Shown here piece by piece: positions 1 through 7,696 of a DNA stretch of 42,503 nucleotides. The stretch covers positions 1 to 42,503 of the forward strand of contig JAQGHY010000213.1 in the NCBI GenBank assembly GCA_028291455.1, read 5' to 3'. The translations under genes and the position numbers were made by a program. This DNA is from Rubritepida sp. Lineage in GTDB: Bacteria; Pseudomonadota; Alphaproteobacteria; Acetobacterales; Acetobacteraceae. The stretch's first letter is position 1; every line of letters starts with the position of its first letter. Below the pieces are notes generated by a model. It searched no databases and had not been told where the DNA came from. It saw only the letters and a list, made by a program, of their open reading frames with translations.

Positions 1-195
1 CAGTCCGCCTAGTCCAAGGCGCTGATCTACGTCCCTTCCAATGAGCTCGCCTTCGATTCCCTGACGCCGGAAGTAATCGCCCGTATGCCGGGTGGTGAGA
101 ACTCGCGGCGCACCGGCTTCTACCAGGACATCACCTGGTGGCACGAGAATCGTGACCGCGTGAACCGCGCCTGGTCGCGCTGGCTGTTGCGTTGA
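1..195 (+). pseudogene. 3' end of an ABC transporter solute-binding protein gene, with in-frame stop
   Basis: The frame ending in the TGA at 193-195 encodes a C-terminal tail (about 60 residues after codon 4) with features usual at the end of PotD/AfuA-type periplasmic binding proteins: a YVPSN segment, then a Trp-rich helix with ITWWHENRDRVNRAWSRWLL. The gene lies directly upstream of the ATPase and two permeases, as expected for the binding protein of this importer. However, codon 4 of the window (10-12) is TAG in the same frame, where the family normally has a sense codon. Either the gene is broken, leaving the importer without its own receptor, or there is a base-call error. The upstream part is outside the window. 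Identity as a binding-protein tail is fairly clear; pseudogene status is uncertain. Confidence 0.55.
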
Positions 196-1253
196 GCGAG
201 GGTTCGGTCAGCCTCGAGGCCGTCACGAAGCGATACGGGGCGGAGACCGTGGTGGCGGGCGTTTCCGTCGCCATTCCCGAGGGCGAGTTCTTCACGCTGC
301 TCGGCCCCTCCGGCAGCGGCAAGACCACAACCCTGTCGATGCTGGCCGGCTTCGTCGTGCCCGACGAGGGTCGCGTCGTCATGGGCGGACGCGACATGAC
401 GCGCGTGCCGCCGCGGGGCCGCGGCCTCGGCATGGTGTTCCAGAACTACGCCATCTTCCCGCACCTCAACGTTGCTGAGAACGTGGCCTTCCCGCTGACG
501 GTGAAGGGCGCCCCCAAGGCGGAGATCGCGTCCCGCACGGGCGAGGCCCTGGCCATGGTGAAGCTGAACGGCTTCGAGACGCGCTATGCGCGCCAGCTCT
601 CCGGCGGGCAGCAGCAGCGGGTCGCGCTGGCGCGCGCCATCGTCGGGCATCCCAAGGTGGTGCTGATGGACGAGCCGCTGGGCGCGCTCGACAAGAACCT
701 GCGCTACCACATGCAGGTCGAGATCAAGGAAATCCAGCAGCGGCTCGGCATGACGGTGATCTACGTCACCCATGACCAGGAGGAGGCGCTGACCATGTCG
801 GACCGCATCGCCATCATGGACCGCGGCCGCATCGCGCAGATGGGTCCGCCGCGTGAGGTCTACGAGAAGCCCGAGACGAGCTTCGTCGCCGCCTTCCTCG
901 GCGAGGCAAATCTGCTGAAGGTGCGGCGCGACGGCGAGGCGGTGCGTGGGCCCGGCGGCGTGGCCCTGGTTGCCGGGAGTGGCGCGCTGAGCGCCCCGGA
1001 AGGGCTCGTATTCGTCCGGCCGGAGAAGGTGAGCGTTGCCGCGGGACCTGCCGAGGCGGCACCGAACCATCTGCCGGGCCGGATCCTGCACGCCTCTTTC
1101 CTGGGGAATATCGTGCGCTATGCCGTGACCGCCGCCGAGGGCGCCACGCTCCTCTGCGACGTCGCAAACGGCGCGGGCACCGAGATCCACCGGCCCGGCG
1201 ACGCGGTGACGCTGAGTTGGCGCGCCGAGGACAGTCGATTGCTGGCGGGCTGA
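192..1253 (+). CDS. ABC transporter ATP-binding protein, PotA/FbpC type
   Basis: This is the ATPase subunit of a polyamine/Fe3+/opine-type importer, 353 residues, the usual PotA length. Walker A GPSGSGKT is at residues 38-45, the Q-loop Gln at 84, the signature LSGGQQQ at 136-142 and Walker B VVLMDEP at 156-162. The D-loop GALD follows, and the switch His lies in [10 protein letters not shown]. The C-terminal third (about 240-353) is a TOBE-type regulatory domain, including FVRPEK. The likely start is TTG at 192, which overlaps the upstream binding-protein stop as TTGA and suggests coupled translation. It is co-directional with the two permeases 1258-2897. The substrate cannot be read from the sequence; polyamine, ferric ion or a small organic acid are all possible for this family. 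Confidence 0.93.
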   Translation: MSEGSVSLEAVTKRYGAETVVAGVSVAIPEGEFFTLLGPSGSGKTTTLSMLAGFVVPDEGRVVMGGRDMTRVPPRGRGLGMVFQNYAIFPHLNVAENVAFPLTVKGAPKAEIASRTGEALAMVKLNGFETRYARQLSGGQQQRVALARAIVGHPKVVLMDEPLGALDKNLRYHMQVEIKEIQQRLGMTVIYVTHDQEEALTMSDRIAIMDRGRIAQMGPPREVYEKPETSFVAAFLGEANLLKVRRDGEAVRGPGGVALVAGSGALSAPEGLVFVRPEKVSVAAGPAEAAPNHLPGRILHASFLGNIVRYAVTAAEGATLLCDVANGAGTEIHRPGDAVTLSWRAEDSRLLAG

Positions 1254-1257
1254 GACG

Positions 1258-2091
1258 GTGCCGCTCGGACGCCTCGCCGCATGGCTGATGCTGGCCCCCG
1301 CCCTGCTGCTCCTCGCCGGCGTGTTCCTGCTGCCGATCGGGTGGTTCCTGATCGGCTCCCTGAGCGAGCTCGGTGGCTTCGCCGAAATCTGGGAGGAGGC
1401 GCAGGACGTGCTGTTCTCCGGCACCGTCGGCCGGGTCCTGCTGAACACCAACGGGATCGGTGCCATCGTCACGCTGCTGGTGCTGGTGATCGGCTATCCC
1501 GTCTCCTACGCGCTGTCCCGCGCGCGGGGTTTTGCCTTCACCGCGATCCTGCTGTGCATCGTGCTGCCCTACTTCACCAGCACCATCGTGCGCACCTATG
1601 CCTGGATGGTGCTGCTTGGGCGGAACGGGCTGATCAACCGGATTCTGCTAGGGCTGCACCTCGTCGATGAGCCGGTGAACCTGCTCTACAACCGCACCGG
1701 CGTGATCATCGGCATGACCTATGTGCTGCTGCCCTACATGGTGCTCACGCTCTTCGCCGCCATGAAGGCCGTGGACCCCAAGCTCCTGCAGGCGGCCGAG
1801 GGCATGGGCGCCTCGCCGGTCACCGTCTTCCGCCGCGTCTTCATGCCGTTGACCTTGCACGGCGTGATCGCCGGCGTGCTGATCACCTTCATCCTCGCCA
1901 TCGGCTTCTTCATCACGCCGGCGCTGATGGGTGGGCCCGGCGACATCATGATCGCCATGCTGATCGAGCGGGAGGTGGAGCTGACGCAGAACTGGCCGTC
2001 GGCGGCGATGATGACCATCGTGCTCCTGGCGGTGACGCTCATCCTCTACGGTTTCTATAGCCGCTTCGCCGAGCAGGAGGCGCCGCGATGA
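1258..2091 (+). CDS. ABC transporter permease, PotB type
   Basis: This is the first inner-membrane channel subunit of the importer, 277 residues with about six hydrophobic segments, the first at roughly residues 8-28. The binding-protein-dependent permease loop is recognisable as EGMGASPVTVFRRVFMPLTL around residues 180-200; it contacts the ATPase. The start is GTG at 1258, four bases after the ATPase stop, and the 3' end overlaps the next gene by ATGA. It pairs with the second permease to form a heterodimeric pore. Assignment to the PotB/PotH branch rests on gene order and the long N-terminal periplasmic loop. The substrate is unknown. Confidence 0.9.
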   Translation: MPLGRLAAWLMLAPALLLLAGVFLLPIGWFLIGSLSELGGFAEIWEEAQDVLFSGTVGRVLLNTNGIGAIVTLLVLVIGYPVSYALSRARGFAFTAILLCIVLPYFTSTIVRTYAWMVLLGRNGLINRILLGLHLVDEPVNLLYNRTGVIIGMTYVLLPYMVLTLFAAMKAVDPKLLQAAEGMGASPVTVFRRVFMPLTLHGVIAGVLITFILAIGFFITPALMGGPGDIMIAMLIEREVELTQNWPSAAMMTIVLLAVTLILYGFYSRFAEQEAPR

Positions 2092-2897
2092 TGGGCCCCG
2101 TCCTGCGCGCCACGCTGTTGCGGGCGTTGGTGGTGCTGCTCTGCTTCGGGCTGGTGGCACCGATCGTCATCGTGGCCATCGCCTCCTTCAGCGGTGACGG
2201 CTACCTGAAATTCCCACCGGAAACCCTTTCCATCCGCTGGTACGAGCGCTTCCTGGGCGACCATCGCTGGCGCGGGGCCATCATGAACTCGCTGTTCATC
2301 GGCGTGCTGACCTCGATCTTCTCCACCGTGATCGGCTTCCTCGCCGCCTATGCGCTGATGCGGGGCCAGTTCCGGTTCAAACGCGTCATCGCGGCATTGC
2401 TGCTGACGCCCGTGATCGTGCCGCACATCATCACGGCGGTGGCGATCTACTTCCTCTCGGCGCGCATGGGGCTGGTCGGCTTCCGGCCCTGGATTGCCGT
2501 GGCGCATACCGTGGTCGCGCTGCCGGTGGTGCTGGTGATCCTGCAATCGGCGCTGCGCACCGTCGATCCGGCGCTGGAGCGCGCGGCGATGGTGTGCGGC
2601 TGCACGCGGTTCGGGGTGTTCCGCCGCGTGGTACTGCCCCTCGCGCTGCCGGGGATGGTATCGGCCGCGCTCTTTTCCTTCCTCACCTCCTTCGACGAGC
2701 TGGTGATATCGCTCTTCCTGGCCGGCATCCGGGCCGAGACGCTGCCCGTCCGAATCTGGAACAGCCTGCTGCTGGAGGTGGAGCCCACCATCGCCGCCGT
2801 CAGCACATTGCTGATCGCGGTGACGGCGACGGCGCTCGCGCTGGATGCGTTGATCCGCAAGTTCCAGGGCGGTCCGGCGGCGTTGGCCGCCCGCTGA
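2088..2897 (+). CDS. ABC transporter permease, PotC type
   Basis: This is the second permease of the importer, 269 residues, with an N-terminal membrane segment (about residues 8-28) and a FSGDGYLKFPPETLSIRWY stretch, typical of PotC/PotI proteins (F-S-x-x-x-Y-L-x-F-P-P). The coupling loop appears as CGCTRFGVFRRVVLPLALPG around residues 168-188. The ATG at 2088 overlaps the upstream TGA, so it is probably translated with the first permease. It is the last gene of the importer operon. Its stop codon lies inside an inverted repeat shared with the stop of the convergent DUF72 gene. Confidence 0.9.
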   Translation: MMGPVLRATLLRALVVLLCFGLVAPIVIVAIASFSGDGYLKFPPETLSIRWYERFLGDHRWRGAIMNSLFIGVLTSIFSTVIGFLAAYALMRGQFRFKRVIAALLLTPVIVPHIITAVAIYFLSARMGLVGFRPWIAVAHTVVALPVVLVILQSALRTVDPALERAAMVCGCTRFGVFRRVVLPLALPGMVSAALFSFLTSFDELVISLFLAGIRAETLPVRIWNSLLLEVEPTIAAVSTLLIAVTATALALDALIRKFQGGPAALAAR

Positions 2898-2930
2898 GCC
2901 CCCCTAGCGTCATTCGTGGCGCGGCTCAGC
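2893..2930. terminator. inverted repeat between convergent genes, candidate bidirectional terminator
   Basis: GCTGAGCC at 2893-2900 is the exact reverse complement of GGCTCAGC at 2923-2930, leaving a 22-base loop. The left arm contains the TGA of the permease gene and the right arm contains the stop of the minus-strand DUF72 gene. There is no clear U-tract, so the terminator role is inferred from position. Confidence 0.45.
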
Positions 2931-3738
2931 CTTTGCCGAGCTTTTCGATCATCGCCATGGCCGCCAGCGGGTTGCGCTCCTTGAAGCCGCTGATGACGTA
3001 GAGATACACGTCCCGGCCCGCATGCTCCGGCGTCTCCTTGGAGGCGCGTTCGACCCCATCCGGCTCGCCGCCCGCGGCCCATGTCTTGGCGTGCTCCACC
3101 CAGCTCGCGATGGCCTTGCCGGAATAGCCGAGCTTTTCCGTCTCACTGCTTCCCATGATGCGCGCATAGACGAAGGGCGCGGTGACGTCGGCGATCTGAG
3201 GAAAATCGGAATCCGCGGCGAGCACGATGGCGACGCCATGCTCGCGCACCATCGCCACGAAGTCCGGATCGCGGAAGCTCGGATGCCGCACCTCGACGAC
3301 GTGGCGGAGCGCGCGCCCGTCATGGCGCTTGGGGAGCAGCTTCAGAAAACCCTCGAAATCCTTGGGGTCGAACTGCTTGGTCGGCGCGAATTGCCAGTTG
3401 ATCGGACCGAGCTTGTCCTTCAGTTCGGTAATGCCGCTGTTGAGGAAGCGCTCGACGGATTCCCCGGCTTCCGAAAGCACGCGCCGGTTCGTGGTGAAGC
3501 GCGGGCCCTTCAACGAAAAGACGAAGTCGTCGGGAGTCTCGTCATGCCATTTCTGAAAGCTCGTGGGCTTCTGCGAGCCGTAAAAGGTGCCATTGATCTC
3601 AATGGAGCTCAGCTTGCGGCTGGCGTATTCAAGCTCGCGCTTCTGGGTTAGGCCCTCGGGATAGAAGGGGCCGCGCCAGGGCTCGTAGGTCCAGCCGCCG
3701 ACGCCGATGTAGATCTTACCCTTGCCCGTCTTCGGCAT
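2926..3738 (-). CDS. DUF72 (YecE-like) family protein
   Basis: The protein is 270 residues and a full-length member of the DUF72/YecE family, which has a TIM-barrel-like fold and no firmly established activity. The N-terminal hallmark IGVGGWTYEPWRGPFYP (about residues 11-27) is present, followed by the family's FYG, FVFSLKGPRF and VVEVRHPSF segments. The start ATG has AGGGGAG upstream. It is transcribed toward the ABC permease operon and divergently from the Bug gene at 3939. Nothing in the sequence links it to either neighbour. Family identity is firm; function is unknown. Confidence 0.9.
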   Translation of the reverse strand: MPKTGKGKIYIGVGGWTYEPWRGPFYPEGLTQKRELEYASRKLSSIEINGTFYGSQKPTSFQKWHDETPDDFVFSLKGPRFTTNRRVLSEAGESVERFLNSGITELKDKLGPINWQFAPTKQFDPKDFEGFLKLLPKRHDGRALRHVVEVRHPSFRDPDFVAMVREHGVAIVLAADSDFPQIADVTAPFVYARIMGSSETEKLGYSGKAIASWVEHAKTWAAGGEPDGVERASKETPEHAGRDVYLYVISGFKERNPLAAMAMIEKLGKG

Positions 3739-3833
3739 CGCTCGCTCCCCTGGCTGCGCCGGACGCCCGGCTTCTGCTGCGGGTTTAGCGCCGTTCAGGT
3801 CGGGTCGTCACCGCGATCTCTACCACCGATGTG

Positions 3834-3863
3834 TTGCCCCGGACGCGGAGGCGGTCCTATGCT
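3834..3863 (+). promoter_or_regulatory. candidate sigma70-type promoter for the Bug gene
   Basis: TTGCCC at 3834-3839 and TATGCT at 3858-3863 are separated by 18 bases. The expected start of transcription falls just before the inverted repeat at 3878-3893. The arrangement matches that upstream of the crotonase gene, which is the main support. Confidence 0.45.
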
Positions 3864-3877
3864 CCGTTCAATCGGCC

Positions 3878-3893
3878 GACCGACCGTCCGGTC
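3878..3893. promoter_or_regulatory. candidate TetR-family operator (imperfect palindrome)
   Basis: GACCGACCGTCCGGTC is an imperfect 16-base palindrome (12 of 16 positions symmetric) located 45 bases before the Bug start codon and just downstream of the predicted -10 element. It shares the CCGACCG core with the perfect palindrome at 5664-5679, on the other side of the TetR gene. This is a likely binding site for the regulator encoded at 4981-5616. Confidence 0.55.
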
Positions 3894-3938
3894 AGGAACG
3901 CGCGTGGTGAAGCGTCCGAGGGGTAAGGAAACATAGCC

Positions 3939-4943
3939 ATGAAGGCATTTATCCGTACAGCCGGAATTTCGCGCCGCGCCACCATGTTCAGCGCAGTTGG
4001 CTTGGCGGCGCCGGCATTTCTGGCTTCGGCCGCGAAAGCCCAGGCCTTTCCGGCTCGGTCTATCCGCATAGTCGTGCCCTTCGTCCCTGGCGGGGGCTCC
4101 GATATTACGGCCCGCTTCATCGCCGAGCCGCTGGGCGCCGAGCTCGGCCAAAACGTCGTCATCGAGAATCGCGGCGGCGCCGGCGGGACCATCGGCACCA
4201 TGGCGGTCGTCTCATCCCCCGCGGATGGCTACACCCTGCTCTACGGAACGCCGGGCCCGCTTATCACCAATCCGTTCCTGATGCCGAACCTGCCCTATGA
4301 CGCCGAGAAGGATTTCGCCCCGGTCAGCCTGGTCACCCGCGGAGCCTATCTACTGGCGGTGCACAAGGACGTTCCGGTGCGCAGCATGCCGGAACTTCTT
4401 GCCCTTGCCCGTGCGCGGCCGGGCCAGCTGACTTATGCCAGCGCGGGCACCGGTGCCGGCAGTCATCTCGCGGGCGAACTGCTGTGCATGCAGAACGGCA
4501 TCCGCATGACGCATGTGCCCTATCGCGGCACGGCGCAGGCGGTGCAGGACGTGGCGGCGGGGCGCGTCACCATGTCCATCGATACCTATGCCGTGATGAT
4601 CCCGAACATCCAGGCCGGAAACCTGCGGCCGATCGCGGTGACGAGCCTGGAGCGCTTTCCCGAAATCCCGGATGTGCCGACCATTGCCGAGACGCTGCCC
4701 GGCTTCGAAGTCGGCGTCGTCAACTACATCTGCGTCCGCTCCGGCACGCCCACCCCGATTATCCATCGACTCAATCAGGCCTTCGTGAAGGTGCTGGGAC
4801 AGCCGGCTCTGGCCGAGCGCATGAGGGAGGCCGGTAGCAGCGCCCCGCTCTCCAGCACGCCGGAGGAGCTGGCGGATATCCTCCGCACCGAAGCTGCGAA
4901 ATGGGGCCCGGTGATCCGCCGTGCCGGTATCCAGGCGGGTTGA
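3939..4943 (+). CDS. Bug/TctC family tripartite tricarboxylate-type solute-binding protein
   Basis: This is a periplasmic receptor of the Bug family, 334 residues, which binds small carboxylates, amides or amino acids. An N-terminal export signal with an SRR twin-arginine-like motif and a hydrophobic Ala-rich core ends near SAAKAQA (about residue 31). The mature part begins with the family pattern FPARSIRIVVPF, then PGGGSDITAR, NRGGAGGTIG and the ADGYTLL segment. AAGGAA precedes the ATG. No TctA or TctB membrane subunits are nearby, as is common for orphan Bug proteins. It precedes a TetR gene and acyl-CoA catabolic genes, so it may capture their substrate. It is probably controlled by the operator at 3878-3893. 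Confidence 0.92.
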   Translation: MKAFIRTAGISRRATMFSAVGLAAPAFLASAAKAQAFPARSIRIVVPFVPGGGSDITARFIAEPLGAELGQNVVIENRGGAGGTIGTMAVVSSPADGYTLLYGTPGPLITNPFLMPNLPYDAEKDFAPVSLVTRGAYLLAVHKDVPVRSMPELLALARARPGQLTYASAGTGAGSHLAGELLCMQNGIRMTHVPYRGTAQAVQDVAAGRVTMSIDTYAVMIPNIQAGNLRPIAVTSLERFPEIPDVPTIAETLPGFEVGVVNYICVRSGTPTPIIHRLNQAFVKVLGQPALAERMREAGSSAPLSSTPEELADILRTEAAKWGPVIRRAGIQAG

Positions 4944-4980
4944 GGCAATCCATGACGAGGCTTGCGGGTCGTTGAGCGCC

Positions 4981-5616
4981 ATGCAATTTCGGAGCATGGA
5001 CGATGTCGCCGAACTCCTGGAACTCGACAGCGCGGGCCATCCGCTGCAGGGGCGGATCGTGCAGATCTTCCAGGTGGCATGCCGGCTGTTTGCCCAGCGG
5101 GGCTTCGATGGGGTCTCGATGCGCGACATCGCCGCCGAATGCGGAATCTCCAAGGCGACGCTGTATCACTACTTTCCCGACAAGGATTCGATCCTCCGGC
5201 CACTGGCGATGGGCACGACGAAGTCGATCTTCCTGCACGTCTCAAAGCACGACGATGCTACCCAGCCACCACTCGTCCGGCTGCGCAGCTTCCTGGTGGA
5301 GACGGCGAATTTCTTCGAGAAGTTCCGCTGGGCATGGATCGCGGGATCGACCGTCTTCTGGAGCGACCCCAAGGCGCGGGCGCGCAAGGAGCGCATCGGC
5401 TGGCGGGACCGCTATGAGCATCTGCTGCGCGAGATCCTCCAGGCCGGCATCGATGCCGGCGAGATCCGCCAGACGGATGTGAAGATGGCCGGACTCTTCG
5501 TGCTGGGTTCCATCAACTGGATGGCGCGCTGGTACGACCCGGAGGGGCCGCTGACGGCGTCGGACATCGCCGAGCAATTCTGCGACATGATCGTGGAGGG
5601 CATCCGCCGGGGCTGA
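4981..5616 (+). CDS. TetR/AcrR family transcriptional regulator
   Basis: The protein is 211 residues from the ATG at 4981; an in-frame ATG lies at 4996, and GTG or TTG codons further upstream would overlap the Bug gene. The N-terminal DNA-binding domain (about residues 24-70) carries the TetR helix-turn-helix GVSMRDIAAECGISKATLYHYF at 44-65. The C-terminal part is a ligand-binding helical domain resembling those of regulators of acyl-CoA catabolism. The gene sits between the Bug gene and the crotonase operon, each preceded by a CCGACCG-containing inverted repeat. It is therefore probably the local repressor, with an acyl-CoA or related ligand as the likely inducer (inference). Confidence 0.9.
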   Translation: MQFRSMDDVAELLELDSAGHPLQGRIVQIFQVACRLFAQRGFDGVSMRDIAAECGISKATLYHYFPDKDSILRPLAMGTTKSIFLHVSKHDDATQPPLVRLRSFLVETANFFEKFRWAWIAGSTVFWSDPKARARKERIGWRDRYEHLLREILQAGIDAGEIRQTDVKMAGLFVLGSINWMARWYDPEGPLTASDIAEQFCDMIVEGIRRG

Positions 5617-5633
5617 AAGCGCGCCCCGGCGCC

Positions 5634-5662
5634 TTGCACCCGGCCGCGTGCGCCCCTAGGCT
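5634..5662 (+). promoter_or_regulatory. candidate promoter of the crotonase/acyl-CoA operon
   Basis: TTGCAC at 5634-5639 and TAGGCT at 5657-5662 are spaced by 17 bases. Around the -10 the sequence CCTAGGCTCC closely matches CCTATGCTCC upstream of the Bug gene. The perfect palindrome begins two bases downstream, overlapping the expected transcription start. Confidence 0.45.
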
Positions 5663-5663
5663 C

Positions 5664-5679
5664 CCGACCGATCGGTCGG
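5664..5679. promoter_or_regulatory. perfect 16-bp palindrome, candidate TetR operator
   Basis: CCGACCGATCGGTCGG is identical to its own reverse complement. It lies 64 bases before the crotonase start and directly after a promoter-like -10. Palindromes of this type are typical operators of TetR regulators of acyl-CoA pathways. The adjacent tetR gene is the obvious candidate for the binding protein. Confidence 0.7.
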
Positions 5680-5742
5680 CTGGCGTTCGAACGCCGCACG
5701 TTGCAGGATGAAGCCATCCGCTCGCAGGGGAAAAGAACAGAC

Positions 5743-6513
5743 ATGTCATCAGATGTCGTAAAGCTCGAAGTGTCCGGTTACATCGGGCTGATCACCTTGA
5801 ACCGCCCGCCGGTGAATGCGGTGAATGCCGAGGTGCGCGACCGGCTGATCGAGATCTTCGATGCCGCCACCGATCGCGACGATATCCGCGTGCTGGTGCT
5901 GACCGCGCAGGGCAAGATCTTCTGCGCTGGCGCCGACCTCAAGCAGCGGCCGGACCCCACGATCCCGGGCCAGTACTGGCACCACAACCGCACCACCCGC
6001 GAGACCGGCAATGCGATGAAGGAATGCGCCAAGCCGATCATCGCCGCGGTGAACGGCGCGGCGCTGGGCGCGGGTTTCGGGCTGATGGCCGCCTGCGACA
6101 TCATGATGGCCTCGGAGAGCGCCGTCTTCGGCATGCCGGAGATCGATGTCGGCCTGGCCGGCGGCGCGGCTATGATCCATGAGCATTTCGGCAAGTCCTT
6201 CACACGGCGTCTCATGTTCACGGGCGACCGGCTGCCTGCTTCGGAGCTCTATCGCCTGGGCGTGATCGACTCCGTCTGGCCGCAGGATCAACTGGTGCCC
6301 GAGGCGATGAAGATGGCCGCGCGCATCGCCACCAAGAGCCCGCTCGGCATTCGATACGCGAAGAACAGCTGTAACTTCGTCGAGCTCATGTCGCCCAAGG
6401 ACGCCTATCGCTTCGAGCAGAATTTTACCTTCGAGCTCTCCAAGACCGAGGATGCGAAGGAGGCGCGCGAGGCGCAGCTCGAAAAGCGCAAGCCAGTCTT
6501 CAAGGGGCGCTGA
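5743..6513 (+). CDS. enoyl-CoA hydratase/isomerase (crotonase) family protein with only one classical Glu
   Basis: The crotonase-fold acyl-CoA enzyme has 256 residues from the ATG at 5743, with AGGGG upstream. The oxyanion-hole segments are CAGADLK (61-67) and NGAALGAGFG (104-113). Aligned to the classical hydratase motif, the first catalytic Glu (Glu144 in rat mitochondrial hydratase) falls on Gly113. The second (Glu164) is kept as Glu133 in FGMPEI. Retention of only this Glu is seen in delta3-delta2-enoyl-CoA isomerases and some other crotonases, so simple hydratase activity should not be assumed. It is the first gene of an operon with two acyl-CoA dehydrogenases and an acyl-CoA ligase. The exact reaction is unknown. 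Confidence 0.9.
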   Translation: MSSDVVKLEVSGYIGLITLNRPPVNAVNAEVRDRLIEIFDAATDRDDIRVLVLTAQGKIFCAGADLKQRPDPTIPGQYWHHNRTTRETGNAMKECAKPIIAAVNGAALGAGFGLMAACDIMMASESAVFGMPEIDVGLAGGAAMIHEHFGKSFTRRLMFTGDRLPASELYRLGVIDSVWPQDQLVPEAMKMAARIATKSPLGIRYAKNSCNFVELMSPKDAYRFEQNFTFELSKTEDAKEAREAQLEKRKPVFKGR

Positions 6514-6516
6514 TCC

Positions 6517-7695
6517 ATGGATGCCGCCATCGACTACCAGGCGTTCCGGGCTGAGATTAGGGATTTCGCGCTGGCGCATTGCCCGCCGGATATCCGCGCG
6601 GTGGTGGCCAGCTATCGCAAGCTGTCGCGCAAGGTCTGGTACCCGTGGCAGCGCATCCTGTTCGAGCACGGCTGGGGCGCGCCGAGCTGGCCGAAGGAAT
6701 TCGGCGGCACCGGCTGGGATCCGCGGCAAAGGGTGATCTTCGACGAGGTGATGGCGGAATGCGATTGCCCGCCGCAATACCACCACGGGCTGCGGCATCT
6801 CGGCCCCGTCATCATCGAATTCGGCACGCCGGAACAGCAGAAGCGCTTCCTGCCCGGCATCCTCAATGGCGAGGATTGGTGGTGCCAGGGCTATTCCGAG
6901 CCGGGTGCAGGCTCCGACCTCGCCTCGCTGCGCACGACGGCGCGCCGCGAGGACGACCACTATATGGTGGACGGCCAGAAGACCTGGACCTCGCACGCGC
7001 ATGAGTCCGACTGGATGTACACGCTGGTGCGGACGTCCAAGGAGCCAAAGAAGCAGCAGGGCATCAGCCTGCTGCTGATTCCGCTGAATTTACCCGGCAT
7101 CACCATCCGCCCGATCCGCACCATCGATGGCTGGCACCATGTGAACGAGGTGTTTCTCGACGGCGTCCGCGTCCCCGCCGCAAACCGCATCGGTGAAGAA
7201 GGGCAGGGGTGGACCTACGGCAAGTTCCTGCTGGAGCGCGAGCGCCTCGGTGGCGCCAATATCGCGCCGCACCGCAAGGCGCTGGAGCGCGTGCGGGAGC
7301 TGGTCGCAACGGAGCTCGCGGGCGAGGGCCGGCGAGCCGAACGTGAACTGCTGCAGCATCGCCTGCTGCTGGCCGAATCCGAATTGCTCGCCGCCTCCGA
7401 ACTCGGCCGTGAATCGGTCGAGGCGGTGATGCAAGGGAACGCGCTGGGTATGCTGCCCTCGGTGATCAAGCTCGGCACCAGCGTGACCATGCAGACCATC
7501 AGCCAGATCGCGCTGGATGCAGTGGGCGAGCGCTTGGCGCCCCGCTTCCGCCGCGTCGACGGCGCCGGGCCGAACGCGGAGGAGCCGGGCATCGAATGGG
7601 TGCAGAACTACATGTACGCCCGTGTCCGTACGATCTACGGCGGCAGCAGCGAGGTGCAGAAGAACGTCATCGCCAAGCAGCTGTTCGGAATCTGA
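6517..7695 (+). CDS. acyl-CoA dehydrogenase, PimC-like large subunit type
   Basis: This FAD-dependent acyl-CoA dehydrogenase has 392 residues. The FAD/substrate motif YSEPGAGSDLAS (about residues 127-138) matches the family pattern, and the C-terminal signature TIYGGSSEVQKNVIAKQLFG gives the FAD-adenosine contact. At the position where medium-chain dehydrogenases have their catalytic Glu (YEGT), this protein has YGGS. The base must therefore lie elsewhere, as in many FadE/PimC-type proteins. The gene starts three bases after the crotonase stop and is one base from the next dehydrogenase. Two unlike neighbouring dehydrogenases suggest a heteromeric enzyme such as pimeloyl-CoA dehydrogenase PimCD (inference). 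The acyl chain is unknown. Confidence 0.92.
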   Translation: MDAAIDYQAFRAEIRDFALAHCPPDIRAVVASYRKLSRKVWYPWQRILFEHGWGAPSWPKEFGGTGWDPRQRVIFDEVMAECDCPPQYHHGLRHLGPVIIEFGTPEQQKRFLPGILNGEDWWCQGYSEPGAGSDLASLRTTARREDDHYMVDGQKTWTSHAHESDWMYTLVRTSKEPKKQQGISLLLIPLNLPGITIRPIRTIDGWHHVNEVFLDGVRVPAANRIGEEGQGWTYGKFLLERERLGGANIAPHRKALERVRELVATELAGEGRRAERELLQHRLLLAESELLAASELGRESVEAVMQGNALGMLPSVIKLGTSVTMQTISQIALDAVGERLAPRFRRVDGAGPNAEEPGIEWVQNYMYARVRTIYGGSSEVQKNVIAKQLFGI

Positions 7696-7696
7696 G

